From Panacibacter ginsenosidivorans (lineage in GTDB: Bacteria; Bacteroidota; Bacteroidia; Chitinophagales; Chitinophagaceae): a stretch of DNA of 64,000 bases. A program made the position numbers and the translations under genes. This document shows positions 52,689 to 61,522 of the stretch, piece by piece (positions within the stretch are counted from its first letter, which is position 1; every line of letters begins with the position of its first letter). The notes under the pieces are model-generated. The model was not told the origin of the DNA. It did not search any database and saw nothing but the letters and a program-made list of their open reading frames with translations. Where the stretch lies: positions 1,677,501 through 1,741,500 of the forward strand of contig NZ_CP042435.1 of NCBI RefSeq assembly GCF_007971225.1, written 5' to 3'.

Positions 52689-53771
52689 CTAAAAAAGAGC
52701 AGGCTGTACATTTTTAGTTTCAAGATGCTGGTTAATAAAAGCCGGAAATGGTAAATGTGCCATCTCCTGTGCAGATAGCCATAAGCTATCTTTTGTTTTC
52801 AATTTTGGGGGAATGTTATTTAATTTAACCACAATAAAATGCCCTTTTATATGCTGATGTGTTAGTTGCTGTGACGCGGCGGTTGTAATCAGTTTTACTT
52901 CATGGCTGTCAATTCCCAACTGCTGTTTAAGAAAGTCAGCGATCATCTTTTTATCCCATTCCCGGTGTGATGCAGATTCTATCAAATAGAACTCAAAAAG
53001 ATTTTGCCATATATCTTTTTCAGTCCTTTTACGTACAAATGTTTTTTCTCCGGCCTCGAAAATAAAGTAAGAAAACCAGCGCTGTTTTTTACTAAGTACC
53101 TTTTCTTTTACCGGTAATTTATTTACTGTTGCAGCTTGATATGCTTTACATATTTTGTTAAGCATACATCCTGCACACAATGGCAGCATTGGTTTGCAAA
53201 CGGTTGCTCCAAAATCCATGATAGCCTGATTATAAAGGCCTGGACTTTTTTTATCGAGCATTTTATCTGCAAGCTCTTTAAATTGTTTTTTACCTTCTGT
53301 GGTATCAATGGGTGTTGCAATCCCAAAAACTCTTGAAAGTATTCTGAATACATTGCCATCCACTACAGCATAAGGCAGGTCAAAACAAAAAGAAGCAATT
53401 GCAGCAGCTGTATATGGGCCAACCCCTTTCAATGCTACGATCTTTTCGTATGTGGATGGAAATTTTCCTTTATAATTTTTATTGATAAAACGGGCAGTAT
53501 GCAATAAATTTTTGCAACGTGTATAATAGCCCAAGCCTTCCCACAATTTAAATACTTCTTCATCTTTTGCTTTGGCTAAAAGTCTTATATCAGGGTATTT
53601 TTTTACGAAACGTTCATAATATGCCCAGCCTTGTTCCACACGTGTTTGCTGTAAAATTATTTCGCTTAACCAAACTTTGTAAGGATTCTTTTCACCTTTC
53701 CATGGCATAGGCCTGTCATTCTGTTCCTTATTCCATTGCATCAAAAGCCTTTCAAATCCTGCATCTTGCAT
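52689..53771 (-). CDS. mutY: A/G-specific adenine DNA glycosylase
   Basis: MutY removes adenine mispaired with 8-oxoguanine. The 360-residue protein has EIILQQTRVEQ with the catalytic Glu, the helix-hairpin-helix LKGVGPYTAAAIASF with the Asp in VVDGNVFRIL, and the 4Fe-4S loop CKPMLPLCAGCMLNKIC (C-x6-C-x2-C-x5-C). A NUDIX-like C-terminal domain follows. It heads the mutY-ssb-gldE-gldD group. Confidence 0.95.
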   Translation of the reverse strand: MQDAGFERLLMQWNKEQNDRPMPWKGEKNPYKVWLSEIILQQTRVEQGWAYYERFVKKYPDIRLLAKAKDEEVFKLWEGLGYYTRCKNLLHTARFINKNYKGKFPSTYEKIVALKGVGPYTAAAIASFCFDLPYAVVDGNVFRILSRVFGIATPIDTTEGKKQFKELADKMLDKKSPGLYNQAIMDFGATVCKPMLPLCAGCMLNKICKAYQAATVNKLPVKEKVLSKKQRWFSYFIFEAGEKTFVRKRTEKDIWQNLFEFYLIESASHREWDKKMIADFLKQQLGIDSHEVKLITTAASQQLTHQHIKGHFIVVKLNNIPPKLKTKDSLWLSAQEMAHLPFPAFINQHLETKNVQPALF

Positions 53772-54233
53772 AAATCAGAAAAATTAATTGCTATTATGTT
53801 AATTATCAAATTAAAAGACTATTTTAGTCATATTGAACCGGGCATTTTATTCTACACTCATCGTCTCTTGCGTCGCACTCTTGTACCCTCTGTACTTAAT
53901 GCAGCAAAGATGAAAGTTAAGCTGATAATTAGAAAGCTGGTTTGAGTATTATTTTACATTTTATATACTTCTTTTCTAAAAAAACTAAAACAAAAAAGTC
54001 AAAAAATATTAATCGGTGTTGCCAGGTGCTGAATAACATTGCTACAGCTAAAGTGTGCGACGCAACAGGATTTGACTGACGATTTAAAGCCGGGCACATA
54101 AATATTTATATCTTTACAAAGCATTGCTATTCAGACAAAAACAATTTCACGAAAAAACAATTTATTTTCAAAACCTAATGTTTTGTTATAATTTTAGCCT
54201 TACGATTGCTTAAACATCTTAAACATACTCTGT
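53772..54233. other. Intergenic region between divergent mutY and HU genes
   Basis: About 460 bases. Contains the repeat pair at 53836-54110 and AT-rich sequence upstream of the HU gene; no exact TAnnTTTG box was seen. Confidence 0.5.
53836..54110. repeat. Pair of module-A arms in inverted orientation
   Basis: Forward TGCGTCGCACTCTTGTAC at 53869-53886 and reverse AAGTGTGCGACGCAAC at 54050-54065, about 160 bases apart. Both outer sides carry module-A tails (GAACCGGGC and GCCGGGCACATAAA). Confidence 0.85.
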
Positions 54234-54524
54234 ATGAGAAAATCAGACCTGATTAACAACATTTCTGAAAAAACAGGCATCCCAAAAGTGGATGTACTTG
54301 TTACGGTGGAAACACTTATAAAAGAAATAAAAGAAAACATTTCCAAAGGCGAGAACATTTACATACGCGGCTTTGGAAGCTTTATTACCAAAAAAAGAGC
54401 GGCAAAGATTGGCCGCAACATCAAGAAAAATATTGCTGTTCATATCCCCGAGCATCACATCCCGGCATTTAAACCTTCCAAAGAATTTGTGAATGAAGTA
54501 AAGCAAATGAAGATTCCGCAATAG
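54234..54524 (+). CDS. HU/IHF-family DNA-binding protein
   Basis: A 96-residue histone-like protein. The alpha-helical opening RKSDLINNISEKTGIPKVDVLVTVETLIKEIKENI and the beta-arm region GENIYIRGFGSFITKKRAAKIGRNIKKN match the HU/IHF fold; the arm carries IHF-like basic residues. It bends and compacts DNA. It probably forms an operon with the TPR gene 24 bases downstream. Confidence 0.92.
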   Translation: MRKSDLINNISEKTGIPKVDVLVTVETLIKEIKENISKGENIYIRGFGSFITKKRAAKIGRNIKKNIAVHIPEHHIPAFKPSKEFVNEVKQMKIPQ

Positions 54525-54548
54525 ATTTGCGGTTCAATTAAATCATTT

Positions 54549-55400
54549 GTGAAAAAACAACAACTTATTCTTATCTCCGGTGGCCTCGTATTACTGGTGC
54601 TATTGTATTTTTTTGGTAATACAACGCCCCCTGCATCTGCGTCTCCACAAATGCAGTCAGAACAGGGACAGTCTGCTACTAACAACAACAGCGTATCCAC
54701 AGATGTTCTTGCTATAGCCAGGAAAAGCCTTGCCCCGGCTCAGTCTGAAAAACTTACACAATTAGAAAACAGTGTAGTGCGCGGTGATGTAAAAGATCAA
54801 AAGATTTTGGTGTATAACCAGATAGCACATTATTGGCGGGATACTTTACATAGACCTGATATTGGTGCCTATTACATGGGGGAAGCTGCAAAATTGGAGA
54901 ATTCGGAAAAAAACCTCAATTTCGCAGCCCGTTTGATGTTAAACCAGATTATGGCCGGAAGTGAACCAGATAAAACATCCTGGCTTGCCTTAAACGCAAA
55001 AGCTCTTTATGAACAGGTTTTAAAGATCAATCCTGCCAATGATTCTGCAAAGATCGAATTAGGGGCATGCTATCTTTTTGGAAATATATCTGCAATGCCA
55101 ATGGAAGGCATCCAGAAGATTCGTGAAGTAGCAGACAGGGATACAACAAATATGTATGCTCAACTGATGCTTGGTTTGGGAGATATCAGAAGCCAGCAAT
55201 ATGACAAAGCTGTTGAGCGACTGGAAAAAGTTGTGCAAAAAGAACCGAATAACCTGCAGGCACTTTTCAATCTTGCTGAGACGTATGAACGTAAAGGTGA
55301 TAAAGAAAATGCCATTAAATGGTATCGAGAGGTGGAAGGTCATATTGATGTTCCTGCTGCAAAACAGGAAATTGAAAACAGGATCAATTCATTGAAATAA
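54549..55400 (+). CDS. Membrane-anchored TPR protein
   Basis: A 283-residue protein with an N-terminal membrane anchor (QQLILISGGLVLLVLLYFFG) and TPR motifs in the C-terminal half, for example YDKAVERLEKVVQKEPNNLQALFNLAETYERKGDKENAIKWYREVEG. It starts with GTG at 54549. TPR domains mediate protein binding; partners are unknown. It lies between the HU and small basic protein genes on the same strand. Confidence 0.85.
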   Translation: MKKQQLILISGGLVLLVLLYFFGNTTPPASASPQMQSEQGQSATNNNSVSTDVLAIARKSLAPAQSEKLTQLENSVVRGDVKDQKILVYNQIAHYWRDTLHRPDIGAYYMGEAAKLENSEKNLNFAARLMLNQIMAGSEPDKTSWLALNAKALYEQVLKINPANDSAKIELGACYLFGNISAMPMEGIQKIREVADRDTTNMYAQLMLGLGDIRSQQYDKAVERLEKVVQKEPNNLQALFNLAETYERKGDKENAIKWYREVEGHIDVPAAKQEIENRINSLK

Positions 55401-55432
55401 AATTTATTATTTAACCTTAAAATTATTGGATT

Positions 55433-55528
55433 ATGCCTTGTGGCAAGAAAAGAAAACGTCATAAAATAGCAACACACAAACGCAAAAAAAGGCTTAGAAA
55501 GAACCGTCATAAAAAGAAAAATAAATAA
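55433..55528 (+). CDS. Tiny basic AURKAIP1/COX24-domain ribosome-associated protein
   Basis: A 31-residue protein starting MPCGKKRKRHKIATHKRKK, almost entirely Lys, Arg and His. It matches the AURKAIP1/COX24 (DUF1713) family, related to mitochondrial small-subunit protein mS38 and mycobacterial bS22, and annotated in many Bacteroidota. A ribosomal role is likely by homology. It lies 32 bases after the TPR gene. Confidence 0.85.
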   Translation: MPCGKKRKRHKIATHKRKKRLRKNRHKKKNK

Positions 55529-55726
55529 TTTCTCTTTTTTATTGAGATCAATGCCGGTTGCAATTTTGTTGCCGGCATTGACCGCTTACACGAACTGCCA
55601 TATTTTTCCACCGCAACTTTTACCTATCCTTTCCTTGTAATTCTGGCAGCATGGTGTTTTGATGGAAGTACTGTGAATTGTCAGGCTAATATTATTAATA
55701 TCTACCTGACCTAAAAAGTTGCATTT

Positions 55727-57277
55727 GTGAATAAAGAACTAATTATAAACGCAGCACCAACCGGTGTTGAAATTGCCTTGCTTGAAAACAAAAAGCTGGT
55801 AGAACTGCATCATGAAAAAACAGATGCAAGTTTTGCTGTGGGCGACCTTTATCTTGGTAAAGTAAAAAAACTGATACCCGGTTTAAATGCTGCTTTCGTA
55901 GATGTTGGGTTTGAGAAAGATGCATTTCTGCATTATACAGATCTTAGTCCGTATGCCCGTTCCTTGCTCAAATTTACCCAGCTATGTGTTACAGAAAAAT
56001 CTGATCAGATACCTGATTTCTCCAAATTCCAGGTAGAGCCTGAGATCATAAAAACGGGCAAAATAAATGAAGTACTTAACGGCAAGCCCGATATATTGGT
56101 GCAGATCTTAAAAGAACCTATTGCTGCAAAAGGCCCGCGCCTTAGTTGCGAGATCTCATTACCGGGCAGGTTTGTTGTTATTACCCCTTTCAATGATATT
56201 GTTGCCGTTTCCAAAAAGATCCATTCAGGCGAAGAAAGAAAGAGATTACAAAAGATCGTTGAGAACATTAAACCAAAGAACTTTGGCGTAATTGTGCGCA
56301 CAGCAGCAGAAGGCAAGAATACAGCAGAGCTGCATGAAGACTTGCTAAACCTCGTAGAAACCTGGAAAAATATTCAGCGTAATTTAAAGAACAGTGTTTC
56401 CCCTTCTAAAATATTAAGCGAGCAGGATAAAACAACTTCCATTCTCCGTGATCTGCTGAGCGAAGATTTCAACCGTGTTGTGATCAACGACAAGAATATT
56501 TATAACGACACCCTCTCTTACGTTAATAAGATCGCACCTGATAAACAAGATATTGTTACTCATTACCACAACGGCATTCCTATATTCGACCAGTATGGTG
56601 TAACCAAGCAGGTAAAATCTTCTTTTGGTAAAACAGTTAACCTGCCCAGCGGCGCTTACCTTATCATCGAGCATACAGAAGCGCTTCATGTAATTGATGT
56701 AAACAGTGGTTACAAAAGTGTAAGTAATAACCAGGAAGAGAATGCATTGGAGACAAACATGGAAGCCGCAGAAGAAATAGCAAGGCAATTACGCTTACGA
56801 GATATTGGCGGCATTATCGTTGTTGACTTTATCGATATGAAACTTCCTGATAACAAAAGAAAGGTTCAGGAAGCCATGGAAGAATTCATGCGTACAGACA
56901 GGGCAAAGCATGCGGTGCTTGCCATTTCCAAGTTTGGCCTAATGCAGATCACCCGCCAGCGTATGCGGCCCGAAATGAGTATCAATACATCTGAGATCTG
57001 CCCAAGTTGCAATGGCACCGGAAAAGTAACCAGCACCTTATTGCTCGAGGATGAAATAGAAAAAAGATTACTCTATCTTGTTACGCACCAACACAGCAAT
57101 CTAACTATTTTCGTGCATCCCATCCTTTATTCGCATCTTACAAAAGGTTGGTTGTTCTCTATTGCCCGTAAATGGAAACGTAAATGCAAGTGTAAGATTA
57201 CAGTAAAGCCCAATTCAGATTATTACTTTACAGAGTTTCATTTCTTTGATGCAAATGATGAAGAAATAAAATTCTGA
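55727..57277 (+). CDS. rng: Ribonuclease E/G family endoribonuclease
   Basis: A 516-residue enzyme that cleaves single-stranded RNA in rRNA maturation and mRNA decay. It has the S1-like domain (VGDLYLGKVKKLIPGLNAAFVDVGFEKDAFLHYTDL), the RNase E catalytic core with LRDIGGIIVVDFIDM, and the zinc-link CPSCNGTGKV. The C-terminal degradosome scaffold of RNase E is absent, so RNase G is the better name. It starts with GTG and is followed by a terminator. Confidence 0.93.
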   Translation: MNKELIINAAPTGVEIALLENKKLVELHHEKTDASFAVGDLYLGKVKKLIPGLNAAFVDVGFEKDAFLHYTDLSPYARSLLKFTQLCVTEKSDQIPDFSKFQVEPEIIKTGKINEVLNGKPDILVQILKEPIAAKGPRLSCEISLPGRFVVITPFNDIVAVSKKIHSGEERKRLQKIVENIKPKNFGVIVRTAAEGKNTAELHEDLLNLVETWKNIQRNLKNSVSPSKILSEQDKTTSILRDLLSEDFNRVVINDKNIYNDTLSYVNKIAPDKQDIVTHYHNGIPIFDQYGVTKQVKSSFGKTVNLPSGAYLIIEHTEALHVIDVNSGYKSVSNNQEENALETNMEAAEEIARQLRLRDIGGIIVVDFIDMKLPDNKRKVQEAMEEFMRTDRAKHAVLAISKFGLMQITRQRMRPEMSINTSEICPSCNGTGKVTSTLLLEDEIEKRLLYLVTHQHSNLTIFVHPILYSHLTKGWLFSIARKWKRKCKCKITVKPNSDYYFTEFHFFDANDEEIKF

Positions 57278-57299
57278 TAACAAAACATATTTGTAAAAC

Positions 57300-57331
57300 A
57301 AAGCATCATGTACAATGATGCTTTTTGTTTT
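57300..57331 (+). terminator. Rho-independent terminator after rng
   Basis: AAGCATCAT and ATGATGCTT flank a five-base loop and are followed by a T run. Confidence 0.85.
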
Positions 57332-57350
57332 TATATATGTTGCCGGCTAT

Positions 57351-57391
57351 ATGTTTTTATGTCATCACGTGTTGCGTCGCACTCTTGTACG
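57351..57391. repeat. Repeat family arm, forward
   Basis: GTTGCGTCGCACTCTTGTAC preceded by a diverged module-A tail (TTGCCGGCTATATG). It lies 3' of the FkbM methyltransferase gene. Confidence 0.87.
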
Positions 57392-57424
57392 TTCTGTTTT
57401 CATAGGAACAAATTACAATTGCCA

Positions 57425-58183
57425 TTATTGACAATTTAAATCTTTGTTTTCTATAATTGTATTTGCACCGCATATAGCATAGCTGTACTTATTGAACGAT
57501 TTATTTATTGCTTCAAAAAAAGGTTTAGAACAGCCATCTTTCATCCAATCATGCAATTCAATAATTATTAGTCTGACCTTTGGTAACCATTCCTCATAGT
57601 TTTGTAGGAACAATTCTCTTTCACTTGTCTCAATATCTATTTTCAATACATCAATCCTGTCTATATGTTGCGTTCTCATCAGCATATCAATAGTTATAGC
57701 TTGTACATCTCCTTTCTCTTTATTTTCTTCAACAACCAATGCTGAATGACCCATTTCATATTTATCAACCACATTAAGCTTTGTCTCACTGCTCCACAAT
57801 CCTGCATGCATAAGTTCCACGTTCTTATAGCCACTTACATTTTTCTTTAATATTTCATAATTATCCTTATCAGGTTCTACACAAATAACTTTTGCTTCAG
57901 GAAACCTGTTTTTCATAACTATTGTAAAAAGACCAATGTTAGCACCGGCATCAACAATAACAGTTGGGACAAAGGAAAAATTGATATTGTAATCACCATG
58001 TAAAAAAACCTGGTCAAACACAGCAGCATCTGAAGTATTTTTTCTTAGAAAAAAGGCACTGCTTATTCCGGGAACTTTAATTTTGGTTGCGTGTTTAAAT
58101 TTAAAAACAAAATACAGGCTTATTCCTTTAAATATTCCGTATTTATCAATAAAGCAGGCTATCCTGCTGAATTTATATTTCAT
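57425..58183 (-). CDS. FkbM-family methyltransferase
   Basis: A 252-residue SAM-dependent methyltransferase with the motifs TVIVDAGANIGLFTIVMKNRFP, VICVEPDKDNYEILKKNV and IDVLKIDIETSERELF, characteristic of the FkbM family that methylates sugars and polyketides. It follows a second methyltransferase and a polysaccharide deacetylase on the same strand, so surface glycan modification is the likely role. Confidence 0.88.
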   Translation of the reverse strand: MKYKFSRIACFIDKYGIFKGISLYFVFKFKHATKIKVPGISSAFFLRKNTSDAAVFDQVFLHGDYNINFSFVPTVIVDAGANIGLFTIVMKNRFPEAKVICVEPDKDNYEILKKNVSGYKNVELMHAGLWSSETKLNVVDKYEMGHSALVVEENKEKGDVQAITIDMLMRTQHIDRIDVLKIDIETSERELFLQNYEEWLPKVRLIIIELHDWMKDGCSKPFFEAINKSFNKYSYAICGANTIIENKDLNCQ

Positions 58184-58254
58184 TATTATTCTTCCTTTAA
58201 TGCCGGTTTAAGATATGATAGGTATCATGATATTAAAATATTCAACACTACAGA

Positions 58255-59040
58255 TTATTTTTGAGCAATAACAATCAAATGACCCGCCATTGATTTTAAA
58301 ACTCCTTTTGTATAACGTTGCTCGGATGTTCGTTTAATTAACTCACCGAACTTATTTCCAATAAAATTTCCGAACTTATAAAATATCCTTACAGCACCAG
58401 CCATTCGTCCAATCGTTGTAATGTTTTTATAGTTATTGTCAATAAGCATTTTTACTTGTTTGGAGGGCGTAGTAAAATTGCAAAAATGATACGGCTTATT
58501 GCTAAGACTATGCATTACGCTTATTGCATTGTAAAAGAAAAAATACCCATCAGTTGAAAACAGGTTTACGTGTGTCACAAAAATCCTTGCATCATTTTTC
58601 AACACACGATAGAACTCTTTATAAGTCGCATTATTTTCTTCATCCTCCAGGTATCTTAAAACTTCAAGTGCTATTACCAGGTCAAAGCTTTCATCATTAA
58701 AAGGCAAAGAGGAAGAAATGCTTTTTTTGAAATCAATACCAGGGAAATTGTTAACGGCATATTGATACATCTCTTCAGATGGCTCTACCCCGCAAACATG
58801 ATAACCTTTTTCTTTTAACCAATTTGTCAAATGACCGGTTCCACATCCAACATCTAAAATATTTCCGCCTTTTGGCACCGTTTGTAAAAGAATTTCCAAT
58901 TCCTCCAGTATCATATTTCTTCCATAAAGAAATACCTGTGACTGCGCTGAATGAAGCGTGCCTGAATAAACGTTCTGAAAAAATTCCGCATCCTCGTCGT
59001 GGCGCCTGATTGCAAGTTCTGTTATTTGCTTAGTGTTCAT
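58255..59040 (-). CDS. Class I SAM-dependent methyltransferase
   Basis: A 261-residue methyltransferase with motif I ILDVGCGTGHLTNWLKEKGYHVCGVEPSEEM and the post-I SSLPFNDESFDLVIALEVLRYL. The start ATG overlaps the stop of the polysaccharide deacetylase gene by 11 bases. Substrate unknown; the cluster suggests a glycan. Confidence 0.88.
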   Translation of the reverse strand: MNTKQITELAIRRHDEDAEFFQNVYSGTLHSAQSQVFLYGRNMILEELEILLQTVPKGGNILDVGCGTGHLTNWLKEKGYHVCGVEPSEEMYQYAVNNFPGIDFKKSISSSLPFNDESFDLVIALEVLRYLEDEENNATYKEFYRVLKNDARIFVTHVNLFSTDGYFFFYNAISVMHSLSNKPYHFCNFTTPSKQVKMLIDNNYKNITTIGRMAGAVRIFYKFGNFIGNKFGELIKRTSEQRYTKGVLKSMAGHLIVIAQK

Positions 59041-60022
59041 TGGTTAAAATTCCTTTTGCTAAAGCAGACATTGTGTATGACTGAAAATTATACTGGTTAT
59101 TTAAATCATCATAATGAGCAAGTACTTTTTCCAGGAAGGAAAAATTCTCATCCTGATTGATGCCAAAATTATGCGGATGCCACCACAAATGATAAGTAAG
59201 ATTTTTTTTAGCTGCATAACTCATCCCTGATTTTATACGCTTCAGTCTCAAACTTTCCAATGATTTTAAAAGTGGAGAATATGGTCTCAAAAATCTGCTT
59301 GCAGGGATATCTACAGGGAATTTACTTTTCAAATATTGATCATTGTAACAATTATTTCCTGATAGATTAATATAAGTATCTGCCAATTTTAATGCACGCC
59401 GAAAAAGGCTTTCCTCTTCCATATTTCTTGCGGCATAGATCCAGGAGTGTTCATTTCCTCGAAAGCAAATAATACCCAGTTCTTTGCATACCTCGAGATA
59501 GTCGTTATTAAACTGGTTTCTTGGAAATACCAAAGAAGTTAAGTGAAGCCCAAATTTATCTTGTGCCACTTTTTGTGCCTGCAAAATATCTGCTTTAAAT
59601 GCTTCAATGGTTTGCCCCTTTTCCAAACAGTAATAATGCGAGAATGTATGCGTACCGACCTCCTGTTCGGGATATCGTAGTATTTGCTTTATAAGATGGC
59701 TGCCAAAATGATATGGATCCTCTTTTGTATTCCTCCCAACCAAATCAAAATAACCATTGTAGGGAGATAAATTTTCATTAGCATAGCCAGGTAATGTATC
59801 CGGCATGCTTTTTAAAAGTTCCTCTTTTGTTTCAAAAACCAGTAATCCAACCGCTGCGAAAGTTGCTCTTATTTTGTGTCCACGAAAAGTTTCCAATAAA
59901 CGGGGAAGTGCATTATGAACTCCTTTTACGTTTTCTCCATATTCCTTAATATTCATTTTATCCCTTACACCCCACATTAATTCAAGATCTACAGATATAA
60001 TAAATTTTCCATGATCTGCCAT
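59030..60022 (-). CDS. Polysaccharide deacetylase family protein
   Basis: A 330-residue protein of the NodB deacetylase fold, without a signal peptide. It has the metal-binding start ISVDLELMWGVRD, the barrel strand IRATFAAVGLLVF and THTFSHYYCLE with the conserved histidines. Such enzymes in glycan clusters often remove acetyl groups from surface polysaccharide precursors. First gene of a three-gene unit with the two methyltransferases. Confidence 0.87.
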   Translation of the reverse strand: MADHGKFIISVDLELMWGVRDKMNIKEYGENVKGVHNALPRLLETFRGHKIRATFAAVGLLVFETKEELLKSMPDTLPGYANENLSPYNGYFDLVGRNTKEDPYHFGSHLIKQILRYPEQEVGTHTFSHYYCLEKGQTIEAFKADILQAQKVAQDKFGLHLTSLVFPRNQFNNDYLEVCKELGIICFRGNEHSWIYAARNMEEESLFRRALKLADTYINLSGNNCYNDQYLKSKFPVDIPASRFLRPYSPLLKSLESLRLKRIKSGMSYAAKKNLTYHLWWHPHNFGINQDENFSFLEKVLAHYDDLNNQYNFQSYTMSALAKGILTNEH

Positions 60023-60316
60023 ACATTTTTACTTATAAATTTAATCTCACGAAACTATCAAAATATATTTGAAAGGAGGTTGCTTGAGATGAATGCTTTA
60101 ATACATTGCCTTTTGCATAACAGTTTAAATGCAAATAGACAGTATTCCATTTATTTTAAAAATGATTGAGTAAATAAAATTTTGATGAAGCATAATAATT
60201 TATCAAACAAAGCCTTATGATAAATGATGCTTTTTGATATTATATTACACGCTTTTGCTTCTTATGGTATCAACTGTTGTGTCACTCACCTTATCGTTCG
60301 GAACTTATATTAATAC
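60023..60316. other. Intergenic region with a hairpin-like sequence and a repeat arm
   Basis: About 290 bases. Near 60205 a sequence AAGCCTTATGATAAATGATG and T-rich end resembles the rng terminator region at 57300. A module-B arm starts at 60268. No gene seen. Confidence 0.5.
60268..60300. repeat. Repeat family arm, forward (module B, diverged)
   Basis: GTTGTGTCACTCACCTTATC followed by GTTCGGAAC. Confidence 0.8.
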
Positions 60317-60508
60317 TTACTTGAAAAAAGCTAATGCAATCATAACTATGAAATATACAATAACAGCATAAACTACATTTCTGATAGGAAAACCAAACAC
60401 CTTTTTTTGATAGAGCCCATTTTTATTTTTCAAAACAAAAAGTAAAGTGATTAAGAGACCTATGCCAATTAAGTAATCAATAATTTCTGGAATGCTCTCT
60501 TTATTCAT
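60317..60508 (-). CDS. Small two-helix membrane protein
   Basis: A 63-residue protein with two predicted membrane helices (IIDYLIGIGLLITLLFVL and VVYAVIVYFIVMIALAFF) joined by a short charged loop. No family recognised; length and start are plausible but it could be a chance frame. Confidence 0.5.
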   Translation of the reverse strand: MNKESIPEIIDYLIGIGLLITLLFVLKNKNGLYQKKVFGFPIRNVVYAVIVYFIVMIALAFFK

Positions 60509-60588
60509 AATCGAATTTGAATATGATAACCACTCACTTTTTTGGAAACATATTTAGAAGATAAAAAGGCACAAGGTACCATTGCTCA

Positions 60589-60759
60589 TTGCTCATAACC
60601 TATCGCGATATCAACGAGAAACTTAGAAACGTTGTTCGCAACATAGTTCTTTTAACCACAGAGTTCCCTGCGGGTAACCCTGTTGCTACTGCAGATACGT
60701 TATTATCACATACAACAACATTGTTGAGCGAAATAAAAAAGGAATATGATATACAATAG
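60589..60759 (+). pseudogene. Possible 3' fragment of a protein gene
   Basis: From about 60589 to TAG 60757-60759 the frame reads like a real protein C terminus (YRDINEKLRNVVRNIVLLTT, EFPAGNPVATADTLLSHTTT, LLSEIKKEYDIQ), with no credible start; a stop lies just upstream in frame. The preceding bases contain TTGCTCATTGCTCATA, similar to the long-loop repeat words. It may be the remnant of a gene cut off by a repeat-mediated rearrangement. Confidence 0.4.
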
Positions 60760-60807
60760 TGCGGTACAAATAAAATATTATTTTACAAGCTGTGAAAATA
60801 CTATTTG

Positions 60808-60925
60808 TCTGGTGTTGTGTCACTCACTTCTACGTTCTGCTCATTATTGAACAAAACGTACAAGAGTGCGACGCAAGCAAAGCCAAAATTATACTACAGC
60901 AGGGCTCAAAAAAATTGTATTTTCA
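60808..60925. repeat. Compact inverted-repeat element
   Basis: Forward module B GTTGTGTCACTCACTTCTAC at 60814-60833, loop, and reverse GTACAAGAGTGCGACGCAAG at 60858-60877, ending GCAGGGCTCAAAAAAA. It lies just upstream of the SnoaL-like lipoprotein start. Confidence 0.88.
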
Positions 60926-60942
60926 AAACTCAAAACATAACA

Positions 60943-61470
60943 ATGAAACTAAATCCGTACATGCTTAGCTTGTTTATTTCATTTGTAGCATTAAGTATCT
61001 TTACAACATCCTGCAATGCCCCGGAACAACCCAAAGAAACAGTGGCCGCAGACTCCGTTGCAGCTAACATAAAAATGTACACGCATACATGGGATGAAAT
61101 CATCAATCATGGTAAACTGGACATGTTCAACGATTCCAACTTTACAACCGATGTGGTAATGCATGCAAACCCTGACATTGTGGGCATCGATAGCGCAAGG
61201 GCATACTATGCAAATTATCTTACCGGCTTCTCAAACATTACATTCACTATTGTTGATGTGTTCGGGCAAGGCAACAAATTAGTAAAGCACTGGAATTTTA
61301 AAGGCACACATACAGGCGTATTCTTTGGCATTCCACCAACAGGCAAGCAGGTGCGTATTGATGGCGTTACATTGGTAGCAATGAGAAACGGGAAAATAGC
61401 AGAAGAAAGAGATTTCTTCGACAACTATGCTTTTATGCAACAGTTGGGATTATTACCGGCCTCTAAATAA
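60943..61470 (+). CDS. SnoaL/NTF2-like lipoprotein
   Basis: A 175-residue predicted lipoprotein (lipobox TTSCN after residue 20). The mature domain is an NTF2-like fold of the SnoaL or ester cyclase type (TWDEIINHGKLDMFNDSNFTTDVVMHANP; FKGTHTGVFFGIPPTGKQVRIDGVTLVAMRNGKIAEERDF). The ATG at 60943 starts the signal peptide; the longer frame to 60805 crosses the repeat element. It is followed by a VOC fusion protein. Confidence 0.85.
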   Translation: MKLNPYMLSLFISFVALSIFTTSCNAPEQPKETVAADSVAANIKMYTHTWDEIINHGKLDMFNDSNFTTDVVMHANPDIVGIDSARAYYANYLTGFSNITFTIVDVFGQGNKLVKHWNFKGTHTGVFFGIPPTGKQVRIDGVTLVAMRNGKIAEERDFFDNYAFMQQLGLLPASK

Positions 61471-61522
61471 TTGCACCACGTTTTAAATAAGCTTGGTAAT
61501 CTATCACTAACAAAATCAACAA

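Noticed and set aside
1763-60925. CRISPR array
   Set aside because: The repeats are dispersed, inverted and kilobases apart, with no regular spacers and no cas genes.
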